Shown: positions 17,470-26,158, numbered from the stretch's first letter. The stretch: DNA of 64,000 nt from Marininema halotolerans (GCF_900116235.1 NZ_FPAA01000012.1:1-64000), one strand, 5' to 3'. Made by a program: numbers and translations. Notes: a model not told the origin generated them from the letters alone.

Positions 17470-17546
17470 CGGGCTATGGCGCAGCTTGGTAGCGCGCTTG
17501 CATGGGGCGCAAGAGGTCGTCGGTTCAAATCCGGCTAGCCCGACCA
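17470..17546 (+). tRNA. tRNA-Pro (anticodon GGG), copy 1
   Basis: The 77-base sequence folds into a full cloverleaf: acceptor stem 7 bp, D stem GCGC/GCGC, anticodon stem CTTGC/GCAAG with loop ATGGGGC giving anticodon GGG, and a T arm with TTCAAAT. The 3' CCA is encoded. It reads CCC and CCU codons. It has its own promoter and terminator and lies between folE and mtrB. Confidence 0.93.
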
Positions 17547-17553
17547 AATGAGT

Positions 17554-17586
17554 AAAGGCCTTCAACTATGAAGGTCTTTATTTTAT
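17554..17586 (+). terminator. Terminator of tRNA-Pro copy 1
   Basis: An 11-bp stem (17554-17564 with 17569-17579) followed by an A/T run with TTTT. Confidence 0.8.
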
Positions 17587-17657
17587 GGTGAACTGGTTTA
17601 AAAAAGAGATCCGAAGGGGTATTTTAAGAATAACTTGGCCAGTTAAGTAGTTTATTC

Positions 17658-17686
17658 TTGACAGAAATAATACTTTCGTATAGAAT
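17658..17686 (+). promoter_or_regulatory. Promoter of the second tRNA-Pro gene
   Basis: TTGACA (17658-17663), a 17-base spacer and TAGAAT (17681-17686) form a near-consensus sigma-A promoter 34 bases before the tRNA. Confidence 0.8.
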
Positions 17687-17720
17687 ATTTAATGTTGCTC
17701 CAATACATACAATTCAATTT

Positions 17721-17797
17721 CGGGCTATGGCGCAGCTTGGTAGCGCGCTTGCATGGGGCGCAAGAGGTCGTCGGTTCAAATCCGGCTAGCCCGACCA
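17721..17797 (+). tRNA. tRNA-Pro (anticodon GGG), copy 2
   Basis: It is identical over all 77 bases to the copy at 17470-17546, including the encoded CCA, while the flanks differ. It therefore reads the same codons and is separately expressed. Confidence 0.93.
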
Positions 17798-17804
17798 ATT
17801 TGAG

Positions 17805-17839
17805 AAAAGATCCTCATCAAGAATGAGGATCTTTTTATT
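17805..17839 (+). terminator. Terminator of tRNA-Pro copy 2
   Basis: A perfect 13-bp stem (17805-17817 with 17823-17835) with a 5-base loop, followed by T-rich sequence. Confidence 0.88.
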
Positions 17840-17854
17840 ATGGTACAGATGGGT

Positions 17855-17883
17855 TTGACAAGCCCACGGGTTTGGGACATGAT
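17855..17883 (+). promoter_or_regulatory. Candidate private promoter of mtrB
   Basis: TTGACA (17855-17860), a 17-base spacer and CATGAT (17878-17883) lie 43 bases before the mtrB ATG and after the tRNA terminator. Confidence 0.55.
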
Positions 17884-17926
17884 GAGACATACAGTAAAAA
17901 CTGGACAGTGTAGGGAGGATTCTCTT

Positions 17927-18160
17927 ATGGCAAAACCAAATCATGATGATTATTTTATCGTGAAGGCTCATGAAAATGGCGTAAATGTGATTGGTCTTAC
18001 GCGAGGGAAAGATACTCGGTTTCATCACTCAGAAAAACTAGATAAGGGAGAAGTCATGGTTGTGCAATTTACTGAGCACACTTCTGCAGTGAAGGTACGA
18101 GGAAAAGCAGAAATTATTACACCCTTCGGGACGGTTGAAACTGAAAAGGGGCAACCGTAG
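17927..18160 (+). CDS. mtrB: trp RNA-binding attenuation protein (TRAP, MtrB)
   Basis: TRAP forms an 11-subunit ring that, when loaded with tryptophan, wraps RNA carrying eleven (G/U)AG triplets and so represses trp genes. The 77 residues closely match B. subtilis MtrB: '[11 protein letters not shown]'-like segment near 16, '[11 protein letters not shown]' near 31 and '[12 protein letters not shown]' near 48, the last two including the lysine and arginine positions that contact RNA and the tryptophan pocket. The ATG at 17927 follows AGGGAGG. Its target leader is in this window at 41869-42104. No anti-TRAP gene is visible here. Confidence 0.96.
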   Translation: MAKPNHDDYFIVKAHENGVNVIGLTRGKDTRFHHSEKLDKGEVMVVQFTEHTSAVKVRGKAEIITPFGTVETEKGQP

Positions 18161-18238
18161 AGGAAAATCTTGATACGGTCGGCATGAATGAAAGGCATCA
18201 CCGATACAATGGAATGAGGAGAGACAAGGAGGGTTCCT

Positions 18239-18724
18239 ATGTTGAAGTTGGGCCGTCGTCTATTTGCCTCTATCTTTCTATCGGTGATGGCTGTATCCCT
18301 GCTATCTTTGCTTCCAGCACTCATGGAACAAGGAGCTAAACGAGAAGATGTACCGGCTTTTCGAAGCGGGTCTGCGATGACATTGACAGAGAGCAATTTG
18401 GTGGATGTTTTATCGAAGCGACCCTCCTCCCTGCAACTAAAACGGGTGGAGTGGGGAGAAGGAACACTTACGCTGTTTGTATCTTCTCCCCAGGAAAAAG
18501 AACCGCTTCATCGCGCGTTGGTCACCCTATTACGCTATTTATTAGTGGATACTTCAAATGTGGACAGGCTGACGTTGGAGGTACACGGTCTATCCGAAAA
18601 TTTCTCCGTAAAAGCAAAGCGAGGGGACCTGGTTCGGGACCCTGGAATGAAACGGGCAAACGATGAGAATGCATCGCTTTATCTGCAAAAGATGTTTCAA
18701 GTAACAAATCTTGGAGAGGGATAA
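18239..18724 (+). CDS. Hypothetical membrane-anchored protein
   Basis: A 161-residue protein of unknown function. Residues 8-27 form one hydrophobic segment that is a signal anchor or signal peptide. The rest is soluble and mixed alpha/beta with no motif I recognise. It lies between mtrB and hepS, a place where B. subtilis has no gene. An AAGGAGG ribosome binding site supports the ATG at 18239. Confidence 0.65.
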   Translation: MLKLGRRLFASIFLSVMAVSLLSLLPALMEQGAKREDVPAFRSGSAMTLTESNLVDVLSKRPSSLQLKRVEWGEGTLTLFVSSPQEKEPLHRALVTLLRYLLVDTSNVDRLTLEVHGLSENFSVKAKRGDLVRDPGMKRANDENASLYLQKMFQVTNLGEG

Positions 18725-18732
18725 ATGCCGCC

Positions 18733-18761
18733 GTGCCGCAGGGTGCAAGATGTGTTATACT
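18733..18761 (+). promoter_or_regulatory. Candidate promoter of hepS
   Basis: TGtTATACT (18753-18761) is an extended -10 48 bases before hepS. The -35 is poor. Confidence 0.4.
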
Positions 18762-18808
18762 GATGAGGATTACACGTATTTTTTATTGCTTTTCATGGGG
18801 GGCGCAAC

Positions 18809-19567
18809 ATGACGTTGACACAGCAGCACGAACTAAACCGCATAGTAGAAGAGATTCGAGTTCAATCTCGGCATTCCTATTTAGAGAAACATTTGGGTAA
18901 ACAAGATGTTCCTCTCTTCTTTGTGCAGGTGCTTTATTATATGCTGCGTTCCCGCATGCTCTCAACCGAACGCATTCATCGCTATTGCGTAACAGCGACT
19001 CTCCTACAAATGGGTCTAGATATCCATGAAACGATATCCGAGGGCACACTTTCTAAAGAGGGGATGCGAACGCGTCAGTTAGCCGTTTTGACGGGGGATT
19101 ATTTTAGTAGTCTCTTTTATCGTGAATTGGCTGAGCATGGTGAGATTCAGGGTATTGTTGCGTTATCAAAGGCGATTTGTGACGTCAATGAAGCTAAAAT
19201 GGAACGGTATGCGATGAAGGAGGCCCCAGGGTTTTCCTGGTCCCACTGGTTGGAGCTCTCCAAGCGAATTCATGGGGGGCTGATCACCACATTAGCGTCT
19301 TTTTTTTATGAGGGGGATCAAAATTCTGATCCATGGATGCGCTTGGGTGCAAACTTGGTGCTTCTTTTTCTTCATGGAGAGAAGTCTTCGATGTTAGGAT
19401 CCGTCCGATCGCTGCCTGAAGGATTGACCGAAGTATTAGCAGCGGAAACGATCTCGTTAATGAAAGAGGTACGTCCATTATCGGTGAGACATGAGTTATG
19501 CCAGGTGGTTCAAGGAAATAATAGCCTCCCTCATCGCCTAGAGGAATACGTGGTGAGAGAGGGGTGA
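18809..19567 (+). CDS. hepS: Heptaprenyl diphosphate synthase component 1 (HepS)
   Basis: HepS is the small, non-catalytic subunit of the two-component polyprenyl synthase that makes the menaquinone side chain. The 252-residue, mostly helical protein has the family-typical N-terminal part and 'YMLRSRMLSTERIHRYC' near 50, with no DDxxD motif, as expected. The catalytic partner hepT is two genes downstream and menG lies between them, the conserved Bacillales order. menG starts 6 bases after its stop. Confidence 0.9.
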   Translation: MTLTQQHELNRIVEEIRVQSRHSYLEKHLGKQDVPLFFVQVLYYMLRSRMLSTERIHRYCVTATLLQMGLDIHETISEGTLSKEGMRTRQLAVLTGDYFSSLFYRELAEHGEIQGIVALSKAICDVNEAKMERYAMKEAPGFSWSHWLELSKRIHGGLITTLASFFYEGDQNSDPWMRLGANLVLLFLHGEKSSMLGSVRSLPEGLTEVLAAETISLMKEVRPLSVRHELCQVVQGNNSLPHRLEEYVVREG

Positions 19568-19573
19568 CGTCCC

Positions 19574-20302
19574 ATGGTTGAAGGCAAGAATAAAAATGAT
19601 TCGAAAGCACAATTTGTGCATGGTGTCTTTGAAAGTATTGCTAAAGACTACGATCGTATGAATAACTTACTAAGCTTTCGTCGCCATAAAGCGTGGCGGA
19701 ATGTAGCGATGCGTCAAATGGCAGTGCAACCAGGAGATACCGCCTTGGATGTCTGTTGTGGTACTTGTGACTGGACCATTTCCCTTGCCAAAGCTTCAGG
19801 AACGGGTCAGATGGTTGGACTGGACTTTTCTCAAAACATGTTGAAAGTTGGAGAAAAAAAAGTAGCGGAATTGGGGCTAAAGGATCAGGTTGAATTGATC
19901 CATGGAAATGCAATGGAATTGCCCTTTCCTGATAACCATTTTGATCATGCAACCATTGGGTTTGCATTGCGAAATGTGCCGGATTACCGTCATGTACTAA
20001 AAGAAATGGCTCGCGTGGTGAAACCAGGAGGGCAAGTTGTTTCTTTAGAATTATCGAAGCCTACATGGCCCCCCTTTCGCTTTGTTTACTATATGTACTT
20101 TCAACGGATACTCCCATGGCTCGGTAAGTTTTTCGCGAATCGCTATGAGCAGTATCGTTGGCTTCCTGAATCCTTAATCCAATTTCCTGACTATCTGGAA
20201 CTGGCGGAAATGATGGAGAAGGATGGTTGCTTTAAAGAAGTAAAGGTTCGTCCACTGACAAGTGGAATTGCTGCCCTTCATATCGGTATTGTAAAAGAAT
20301 GA
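19574..20302 (+). CDS. menG: Demethylmenaquinone methyltransferase
   Basis: MenG (UbiE/MenH) methylates demethylmenaquinone with S-adenosylmethionine, the last step of menaquinone synthesis. The 242 residues carry '[17 protein letters not shown]' near 23, the SAM motif '[10 protein letters not shown]' near 58 (the usual glycine-rich loop has Cys-Cys-Gly), 'GLDFSQNML' near 84 and 'GFALRNVPD' near 133. It is in one operon with hepS and hepT, so chain synthesis and ring methylation are made together. Confidence 0.95.
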   Translation: MVEGKNKNDSKAQFVHGVFESIAKDYDRMNNLLSFRRHKAWRNVAMRQMAVQPGDTALDVCCGTCDWTISLAKASGTGQMVGLDFSQNMLKVGEKKVAELGLKDQVELIHGNAMELPFPDNHFDHATIGFALRNVPDYRHVLKEMARVVKPGGQVVSLELSKPTWPPFRFVYYMYFQRILPWLGKFFANRYEQYRWLPESLIQFPDYLELAEMMEKDGCFKEVKVRPLTSGIAALHIGIVKE

Positions 20303-20338
20303 AGGGTCGACTCAATTGTATAAACCAGGGTGAAGTGT

Positions 20339-21310
20339 ATGAAGCTCTCTGATATCTATAAAAATCTACGTAATGATCTTCAACTGATTGAACAGGAGTT
20401 GGGAGAGTCTGTTCAATCAGATTTTGATGCTTTAAAGCATTCATCTGTGCATCTCTTGGAAGCTGGCGGGAAACGAATGCGACCGGTTTTTGTTTTGCTC
20501 TCCGGGAAATTTGGCGCTTACAATATTGAACGACTTAAACATGTCGCGGTTCCCCTGGAATTGATACACATGGCCACGCTGGTTCATGATGATGTGATAG
20601 ACGACGCTGCAACAAGGCGAGGTCAAGAAACGGTGAAGGCCAAATGGGACAACCGTGTGGCGATGTATACAGGTGATTACATCTTTGCACGGGCACTTAC
20701 CATTGCAGCCACGATTGAAATTCCAGAGGTGCATCGTGTTCTTTCTGATGCAATCATGCAGATGTGTATTGGTGAGGTTGAACAGATTAAAGATTTTTAC
20801 AATCATGAACAATCGATTCGAACTTATCTTCATCGAATCAAGAGAAAAACGGCTCTATTAATGGCAACCAGTTGCCAACTAGGTGCATTAGTGGGAGAGG
20901 CAGATAGGGATACCGTTCGTCGGTTACGTCTCTATGGCTATTATGTAGGAATGGCTTTTCAAATTACAGATGATGTCCTCGATCTTATTGGTGAGGAAGA
21001 GGAACTTGGCAAACCAGCAGGAAGTGACTTGCGTCAAGGGAATGTTACCTTGCCAGTGATTTATGCGTTGAAAAATGGTTCTAACGAGGACCGCGAGGCG
21101 ATCATCCGTTATTTAAAAGAGGGGGAGGAAGGTCGTCCGTTGGGTGAGATCCTTCAGCGTGTTCGTCAATCGGAAGGCATCGCTTGGTCTCAGGCATTAG
21201 CGGAACGTTATTTAAACAAAGCCTTTTCGATTTTAGAAGGGTTACCTGATGGAGAGGCGCGATCATCCCTGCGTCTGGTTGCTGAGTTTGTGGGTGGCCG
21301 ATCCTACTGA
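20339..21310 (+). CDS. hepT: Heptaprenyl diphosphate synthase component 2 (HepT)
   Basis: HepT is the catalytic trans-prenyltransferase that extends farnesyl diphosphate with isopentenyl diphosphate. The first aspartate-rich motif is in 'LVHDDVIDDA' (near 80) and the second in 'FQITDDVLDLIG' (near 210). 'GGKRMRP' near 43 binds substrate. The ATG at 20339 is preferred over a GTG nine bases upstream because of its spacing from AGGG. 323 residues is normal length. Confidence 0.93.
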   Translation: MKLSDIYKNLRNDLQLIEQELGESVQSDFDALKHSSVHLLEAGGKRMRPVFVLLSGKFGAYNIERLKHVAVPLELIHMATLVHDDVIDDAATRRGQETVKAKWDNRVAMYTGDYIFARALTIAATIEIPEVHRVLSDAIMQMCIGEVEQIKDFYNHEQSIRTYLHRIKRKTALLMATSCQLGALVGEADRDTVRRLRLYGYYVGMAFQITDDVLDLIGEEEELGKPAGSDLRQGNVTLPVIYALKNGSNEDREAIIRYLKEGEEGRPLGEILQRVRQSEGIAWSQALAERYLNKAFSILEGLPDGEARSSLRLVAEFVGGRSY

Positions 21311-21354
21311 AAACATATGGATGGGTGTTTTTGTCTGATTCAGTCGCGATTTTT

Positions 21355-21383
21355 TTGCACTTATGCTCAGAATTTGTTACGAT
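21355..21383 (+). promoter_or_regulatory. Candidate promoter of ndk
   Basis: TTGCAC (21355-21360), a 17-base spacer and TACGAT (21378-21383), 68 bases before ndk. The -35 match is weak. Confidence 0.35.
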
Positions 21384-21450
21384 CTTAATGGGTTTTACGT
21401 AACCGATTTCAAACAATGATGATACATAGGAACATGGAGGTCTATGCATA

Positions 21451-21897
21451 ATGGAAAAGACATTTATCATGGTTAAGCCAGATGGCGTTCAACGTGGACT
21501 GATTGGTGAAATTGTTGCTCGTTTTGAGAAAAAAGGGTTTAAAATGGTGGGTGGAAAATTGATTTCCGTACCACGAAGCCTTGCAGAAGAACACTATGCA
21601 GAGCATAAAGAGCGTCCATTCTTTGGCGAACTGGTTGATTTTATCACTTCTTCCCCTGTATTTGCGATGGTATGGGAAGGGGAGGACATCATTAAGACGG
21701 CTCGTCATATGATGGGTACAACGAAACCTGCTGAAGCAGCGCCTGGAACCATTCGTGGTGATTTTGGTGTGACGGTCGGTAAAAACATTATCCATGGTTC
21801 TGACTCTGCTACCAGTGCGGAGCGTGAAATCTCCCTGTGGTTTAATGAGGATGAGCAAAGTAGCTATACAAAAAAAGTGGACGAGTGGATTTACTAA
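21451..21897 (+). CDS. ndk: Nucleoside diphosphate kinase
   Basis: Ndk equilibrates nucleoside di- and triphosphates through a phosphohistidine. The 148-residue protein has the N-terminal '[12 protein letters not shown]' and the active-site histidine in 'NIIHGSDS' near 115. It ends in a strong terminator, which marks the right border of the conserved block before the island. In B. subtilis cheR and then the aro genes come next. Confidence 0.97.
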   Translation: MEKTFIMVKPDGVQRGLIGEIVARFEKKGFKMVGGKLISVPRSLAEEHYAEHKERPFFGELVDFITSSPVFAMVWEGEDIIKTARHMMGTTKPAEAAPGTIRGDFGVTVGKNIIHGSDSATSAEREISLWFNEDEQSSYTKKVDEWIY

Positions 21898-21910
21898 TCA
21901 GATCCACGGC

Positions 21911-21942
21911 AGCCCCCCGCCAATTGGCGGGGGGCTTTTTTT
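21911..21942 (+). terminator. Intrinsic terminator of ndk
   Basis: A perfect 26-base palindrome (13-bp arms, 21911-21936), GC-rich, followed by T7. Confidence 0.93.
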
Positions 21943-21969
21943 GTATCATAGAAACTTGGAGATTCAGAC

Positions 21970-23112
21970 ATGCTAAGGGTACTAGATCCTATATCGGGGG
22001 AACCTTCTGTGTCTAAGCCGAAAATCGGGATATTTTCCATTGCCTTGCTATATATCGCTTCAATCGGCATCTTTAATCATTTAATTATCATGCCTGCCAT
22101 ATTGGAAGTGGCCGGTAGAGATGCGTGGGTGGCTATTTTATGTACTGGGGTACTTTATATGCTTTGGTTGATTCCGATTGCAGGCGTTCTTAAGCAGAAA
22201 AACGATGTACCTGTACTAAAGCGGATTGAACAGGGGGTCGGTAAACCAATCACCATCCTCATCCGTCTGTTATATGCCATCAATTTATTAATCACCACCT
22301 ATATTGCCATAAAAGATACGGTTACCTGGACAAGGCTCTCCTATCTAGTCGAGACGCCAGCACTTGTCATTTTACTATTAATTTTAATTGTTTGTTTCGC
22401 ATCGGCTGCACTGGGTCTGGAAACCATCGTGATTACTAATGGCGTGCTTTTACCGCTGGTTATCTTTCTCGGATTATTTGTCATGCTGGGGAATTTGCCA
22501 AAAAAAGATTATTCGTTGTTATTGCCAGTCTATCAAAATGGGATCCAACCGATCTTACAAGGAATGTTTTACTCCAGCATCGGATTGGTGGAAATCGTGA
22601 GTCTTTTATTTATTCAACATCGAATGAAAGAACCCATGAAGTACTCCCAAATAGTGATCCTTGGTTTGATCTTGGTGATGCTTACTTTAGGAGTCTCCAT
22701 GGGTGCTCTCGCAATCTTTGGACCCGAAACAGCTAGTGAGCAACGTTATCCAGCTTATGAACAATGGCGAGTACTTTCCCTTGGTGGGTACGTTGAACAC
22801 ATCGATTTTTTATCCATGTATCAGTGGTTGACAGGTTCGGTGATTCGTATTTCCTATGGAATATGGCTATTGTCTGAGATCATCGGAATCGGTGAGTTGC
22901 GCCGTAAAAATTGGTGGATTGCTGGGTTAACCCTGGTAGTCGCCATCCTGTGCATCTTCCCAGAAAGTGATATTCAATTTTGGAAGATGACAGAGACCTA
23001 TTTGACACCAATCTCCTTTGGTTTACTTTTCATTGTGACCGTGATGACCCTGCTCTGCTTATGGATCAGTAGAAGGAAAATGGCCAATCGAAAGGGGGTT
23101 CGTACAGGATGA
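21970..23112 (+). CDS. Spore germination receptor permease subunit (GerAB/GerKB type)
   Basis: A 380-residue integral membrane protein with about ten helices of the amino acid/polyamine permease-like GerAB family, the subunit thought to bind the germinant in the inner spore membrane. The core starts at 'PKIGIFSIALLYIAS'. The start may be ATG 21970 or GTG 22009; the second gives the more typical N-terminus. The next gene overlaps by 4 bases. Gene order here is B-A-C, whereas the gerA model operon is A-B-C. Confidence 0.88.
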   Translation: MLRVLDPISGEPSVSKPKIGIFSIALLYIASIGIFNHLIIMPAILEVAGRDAWVAILCTGVLYMLWLIPIAGVLKQKNDVPVLKRIEQGVGKPITILIRLLYAINLLITTYIAIKDTVTWTRLSYLVETPALVILLLILIVCFASAALGLETIVITNGVLLPLVIFLGLFVMLGNLPKKDYSLLLPVYQNGIQPILQGMFYSSIGLVEIVSLLFIQHRMKEPMKYSQIVILGLILVMLTLGVSMGALAIFGPETASEQRYPAYEQWRVLSLGGYVEHIDFLSMYQWLTGSVIRISYGIWLLSEIIGIGELRRKNWWIAGLTLVVAILCIFPESDIQFWKMTETYLTPISFGLLFIVTVMTLLCLWISRRKMANRKGVRTG

Positions 23113-24638
23113 GACGTTGGTGGTTTTGGAAGAAGAGTGAAGAGAAAAAAACAGAAGAGGAGCCGGTCAGTCTCCCAGTCAATCCATTGAATACCCTGGC
23201 TTTAGACCCTGATCAAATCCAAGCATGGTTGAAGAAAGAATTATCCGCCCATGATGATGTGCACTACTATTTCCGGGAGTGGGTGGATGGAGACGATCAG
23301 GAAAGAGATATCCTCCTGGCATACTGTGAGGGGATGATTGATAAGAAACGAATGAATCAAGAAGCGATCCCTGTACTAAAAGATTGGTTAGCGCAAGGGG
23401 AAGGAATCGATACATTATCTTTTGATCCCGTGAAAGAAATTGAACGAATGGATAAGGTGTTCGAAGCGATCTTTAAGGGAGAATTGGTGGTCTTTATACA
23501 GGGGAGAGCACACGCCTTGAGTCTGGATGTTTCTCATCCTCCGCAACGGCAAACCAGCGATAGTCCTGCTGAACCTACTATCCGCGGAGCTCGGGATGGA
23601 TTGACCGAATCCCTCGTGACCAATATCTCTTTAGTACGTAAACGCCTCTGTGATCCATCCTTTTGTGTGGAAAAAATAGCAGTGGGCACCCGAAGCCATA
23701 ATTCAGTGGCACTCCTCTACATTAAGGATGTCGTTCACCCTCCCATCGTTTATTCCCTGCGACAGCAGTTGCAAAATTTGGATGTCGATCATCTGGATAG
23801 TAGTGCTGCCTTAGAGAAATGGCTGACGCCCCTATCCCAAAAATTATTTCCCGTTTTTGATTACACAGCAAGGCCCGATTTTATTACAGCAGCGCTACTT
23901 CGGGGGCGAGTGTGCATACTTTTGGATGGTTCTCCTGCTGGGGTGATTGCACCCATACAGCTAACGGAACTCTTAAAAAGCGAAGAGGATAACGAGTTTT
24001 TATCGATCTTTCCACCCTTTCAATATCTGCTTCGCTGGCTGGGTTTGGTGACGGCCACATTTTTCCCGGGCTTTTTTATCGCCTTGACTACCTTTCATCA
24101 GGATCAAATTCCCTTCCCACTCTTATCAAATCTGGTGCAGTCAGAGCAAGGTGTTCCCTTACCAGCTCCACTCGAGGCAGTGATGATGGTCCTGATATTT
24201 GAGCTGTTTAAAGAAGCAGGACTTCGTCTCCCAGGACCCATCGGCCAAACGCTGTCGGTAGTAGGAGGGCTGATCATCGGTGATGCGGCCATTCGTTCAG
24301 GTTTAACAAGCCCAAGTATGGTTGTTGCCATCGCCATATCCGTTGTGGCAAGTTTTACATTGGATAATCTTAATTTAAATGGCATCATTAGTATTTTGCG
24401 ATTGATTGTCTTAGTGGCTTCTTCTTTAATGGGATTGCTTGGTCTTTTTATTTGTCTCTATAGTATCGTTCTCTACCTTTCTTGGTTACGCCCATTCGGA
24501 TTGCCTTATTTAGCTCCCATAGCGCCTTTATCCTTTCAAGACTTTTTAAAAGTGTTCACGAGCCATCGAGAGATGACGCGTCGTCCTTCGATTTTACAAC
24601 CAGGAGATCCAACGCGAAAAGGAGAGGAGGAGCGATGA
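23109..24638 (+). CDS. Spore germination receptor subunit A (GerAA/GerKA type)
   Basis: A 509-residue GerAA-family protein: a charged soluble N-terminal half of about 290 residues, then a membrane part with several helices including 'LPGPIGQTLSVVGGLIIGDA' near 375, a conserved family signature. It shares ATGA-type overlaps with the permease gene before and the lipoprotein gene after, so the three subunits are translationally coupled. The germinant cannot be read from sequence. Confidence 0.93.
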   Translation: MRRWWFWKKSEEKKTEEEPVSLPVNPLNTLALDPDQIQAWLKKELSAHDDVHYYFREWVDGDDQERDILLAYCEGMIDKKRMNQEAIPVLKDWLAQGEGIDTLSFDPVKEIERMDKVFEAIFKGELVVFIQGRAHALSLDVSHPPQRQTSDSPAEPTIRGARDGLTESLVTNISLVRKRLCDPSFCVEKIAVGTRSHNSVALLYIKDVVHPPIVYSLRQQLQNLDVDHLDSSAALEKWLTPLSQKLFPVFDYTARPDFITAALLRGRVCILLDGSPAGVIAPIQLTELLKSEEDNEFLSIFPPFQYLLRWLGLVTATFFPGFFIALTTFHQDQIPFPLLSNLVQSEQGVPLPAPLEAVMMVLIFELFKEAGLRLPGPIGQTLSVVGGLIIGDAAIRSGLTSPSMVVAIAISVVASFTLDNLNLNGIISILRLIVLVASSLMGLLGLFICLYSIVLYLSWLRPFGLPYLAPIAPLSFQDFLKVFTSHREMTRRPSILQPGDPTRKGEEER

Positions 24639-25810
24639 AAGAAAGATTCCAACGATGTGCCCTGCTGTCGTTATCCCTGCTCCTTCTTTTTGTAGCGAGT
24701 GGGTGTTGGAGTATGAAGGAAATTTCCCGACAATATTATATTACCAGTGTGGGTGTTGATTGGCACAAAGGGAAGTACACAGCCTATGCTCAAATCAGTG
24801 ATTTTAGTTCCGTTGCCATGGCGAGTGGAGGAAGTGGAGGGAAAGGCCCGAAATTTTGGACAGTAAAGGGGGAGGGGCCAACGGTAGATTCAGCGGTGCA
24901 CTCCCTATATATGTACACGGAGGGATTAGTAAGTTGGGGACATGTGACCGCAATCATTGTGTCTGAACGATTGCTAAAGCATGGAATGCGAGATGTGTGT
25001 AGTTTAGTGAATCGATTTTATGATGCACGGTATCTGCCTTGGGTGTATGCGACGGATGATTCCCTGGAAAATGTGTTGTCCATAACACCGGTTGTGTTTG
25101 ATTCACCCACGAATGGACAATTACAGGATCCAGATAGTAATTTTCGATTACGCTCTTTCATTCCGCCTATACGCTATTTCGAAATGATTCGATTGATTGG
25201 CGAACCGGGTCAAACACCAGGAATACCCGGCATTCGTGTAAAATCAGGGCCTTGGAGCTCTGGAGAAGAGAAGGCGCCCACCTTAATTATTGATCATTAT
25301 TACGGGCTCTCCAATTATCATGAGTTAGGGAAGATGGAAAGTAATGATCTAGCAGGTTTACGTTGGATGAAACCGCAAACCGTTCGCGCAAATGTTGTCA
25401 TACGACAAAAAGGAAAGCCGATTGCCGATGTTGTGGGTCGAAACACTACAATTGAAATTCATTCATTTGTGGATCCCCACAAACATCCCGGGTTTGACAT
25501 TGAAATTAAGGGGCGAGGTATTTTACTCAGTATGCAAAAACCATTAAAAAGAGAGGCGCTGGAGGGTCTAGCTGAAAAGGAAATTGCCAAACAAGTTCGT
25601 TATACCTATGAAAAGGCACTGGAAAAAAAGTTTGATATCTATGATCTATCCTATGAGTTTTACTACCATCACCCACGTGAATGGAAACGGTTAAACCAGC
25701 ATGGTGGGGTGACATTAAACAAAGATTCTCTACGATCCATCAAAATCGATATGAGTATTGTGAGTGGGGCGAAAGCGAAAATTGATGACATCGGAAAAAA
25801 ACATTATTAA
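24635..25810 (+). CDS. Spore germination receptor lipoprotein (GerAC type)
   Basis: A 391-residue lipoprotein of the GerAC/GerKC family. The signal peptide ends in the lipobox 'VASGC' near residue 25, followed by 'WSMKEISRQ' where the family usually has 'WDxxEI'. The C-terminal domain includes 'IKGRGILLSMQKP' and an amphipathic helix. The ATG at 24635 follows GGAGAGGAGG and overlaps the preceding stop. It completes the three-gene receptor operon and is followed by a terminator. Confidence 0.93.
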   Translation: MKERFQRCALLSLSLLLLFVASGCWSMKEISRQYYITSVGVDWHKGKYTAYAQISDFSSVAMASGGSGGKGPKFWTVKGEGPTVDSAVHSLYMYTEGLVSWGHVTAIIVSERLLKHGMRDVCSLVNRFYDARYLPWVYATDDSLENVLSITPVVFDSPTNGQLQDPDSNFRLRSFIPPIRYFEMIRLIGEPGQTPGIPGIRVKSGPWSSGEEKAPTLIIDHYYGLSNYHELGKMESNDLAGLRWMKPQTVRANVVIRQKGKPIADVVGRNTTIEIHSFVDPHKHPGFDIEIKGRGILLSMQKPLKREALEGLAEKEIAKQVRYTYEKALEKKFDIYDLSYEFYYHHPREWKRLNQHGGVTLNKDSLRSIKIDMSIVSGAKAKIDDIGKKHY

Positions 25811-25819
25811 ATCCTCCAT

Positions 25820-25843
25820 CCCCGTGAAAAGCGGGGTTTTTTT
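25820..25843 (+). terminator. Terminator of the germination receptor operon
   Basis: A 5-bp GC stem (25820-25824 with 25832-25836) followed by seven T. Confidence 0.75.
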
Positions 25844-25862
25844 ATGATCCACGGTCGTCCAT

Positions 25863-25891
25863 AACCAAGTGGAGGTTCGTTTCATACGATA
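25863..25891 (+). promoter_or_regulatory. Sigma-K-like promoter
   Basis: AACC (25863-25866), 16 bases, then CATACGATA (25883-25891) match the late mother-cell sigma-K pattern (-35 mACm, N16, -10 CATAnnnTA). It lies 44 bases before the small basic ORF and points at the DUF4912 gene behind it. It was read by eye only. Confidence 0.5.
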
Positions 25892-25935
25892 GATAAAGTG
25901 TACAATTATTTCTTATATTGGAAAGGTGATTTTCC

Positions 25936-26118
25936 ATGCAAAAAAAGAGAAAAATTGCTCGTAATCACAAGCTTACGATTTCTCAACGCAGGTGCTCCCG
26001 AGCATTTTTGCAAAGAACCTTGTGGCTTACGGTAAGACCAGGGCCTAGACAGGTAATGGTTTCGTTCCCTCGTCGTAGACTCTGCCGGGTACTTTGTCGC
26101 CTTGGAATTTGTTGTTAA
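25936..26118 (+). CDS. Small Arg/Cys-rich protein
   Basis: A 60-residue frame with a good ribosome binding site (AAAGGTGA) before its ATG. It is strongly basic, with repeated 'RR' pairs and five cysteines, four of them near the C-terminus (ending '...LCRVLCRLGICC'). That composition suggests nucleic-acid binding or disulfide/coat cross-linking rather than an enzyme. It lies directly downstream of a sigma-K-like promoter and 40 bases before a DUF4912 gene. I do not recognise it, and it might be a non-coding leader. Confidence 0.4.
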   Translation: MQKKRKIARNHKLTISQRRCSRAFLQRTLWLTVRPGPRQVMVSFPRRRLCRVLCRLGICC

Positions 26119-26158
26119 GAATTACAAATGGGATTCCCATGAAAATGGAGGGTAATTC

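Noticed and set aside
17470-17797. The repeated 77-base units as an attachment site or CRISPR-like repeat
   Set aside because: They are full tRNA cloverleaves, only two copies exist, and no integrase or phage gene lies near. No CRISPR array is present anywhere in the window.
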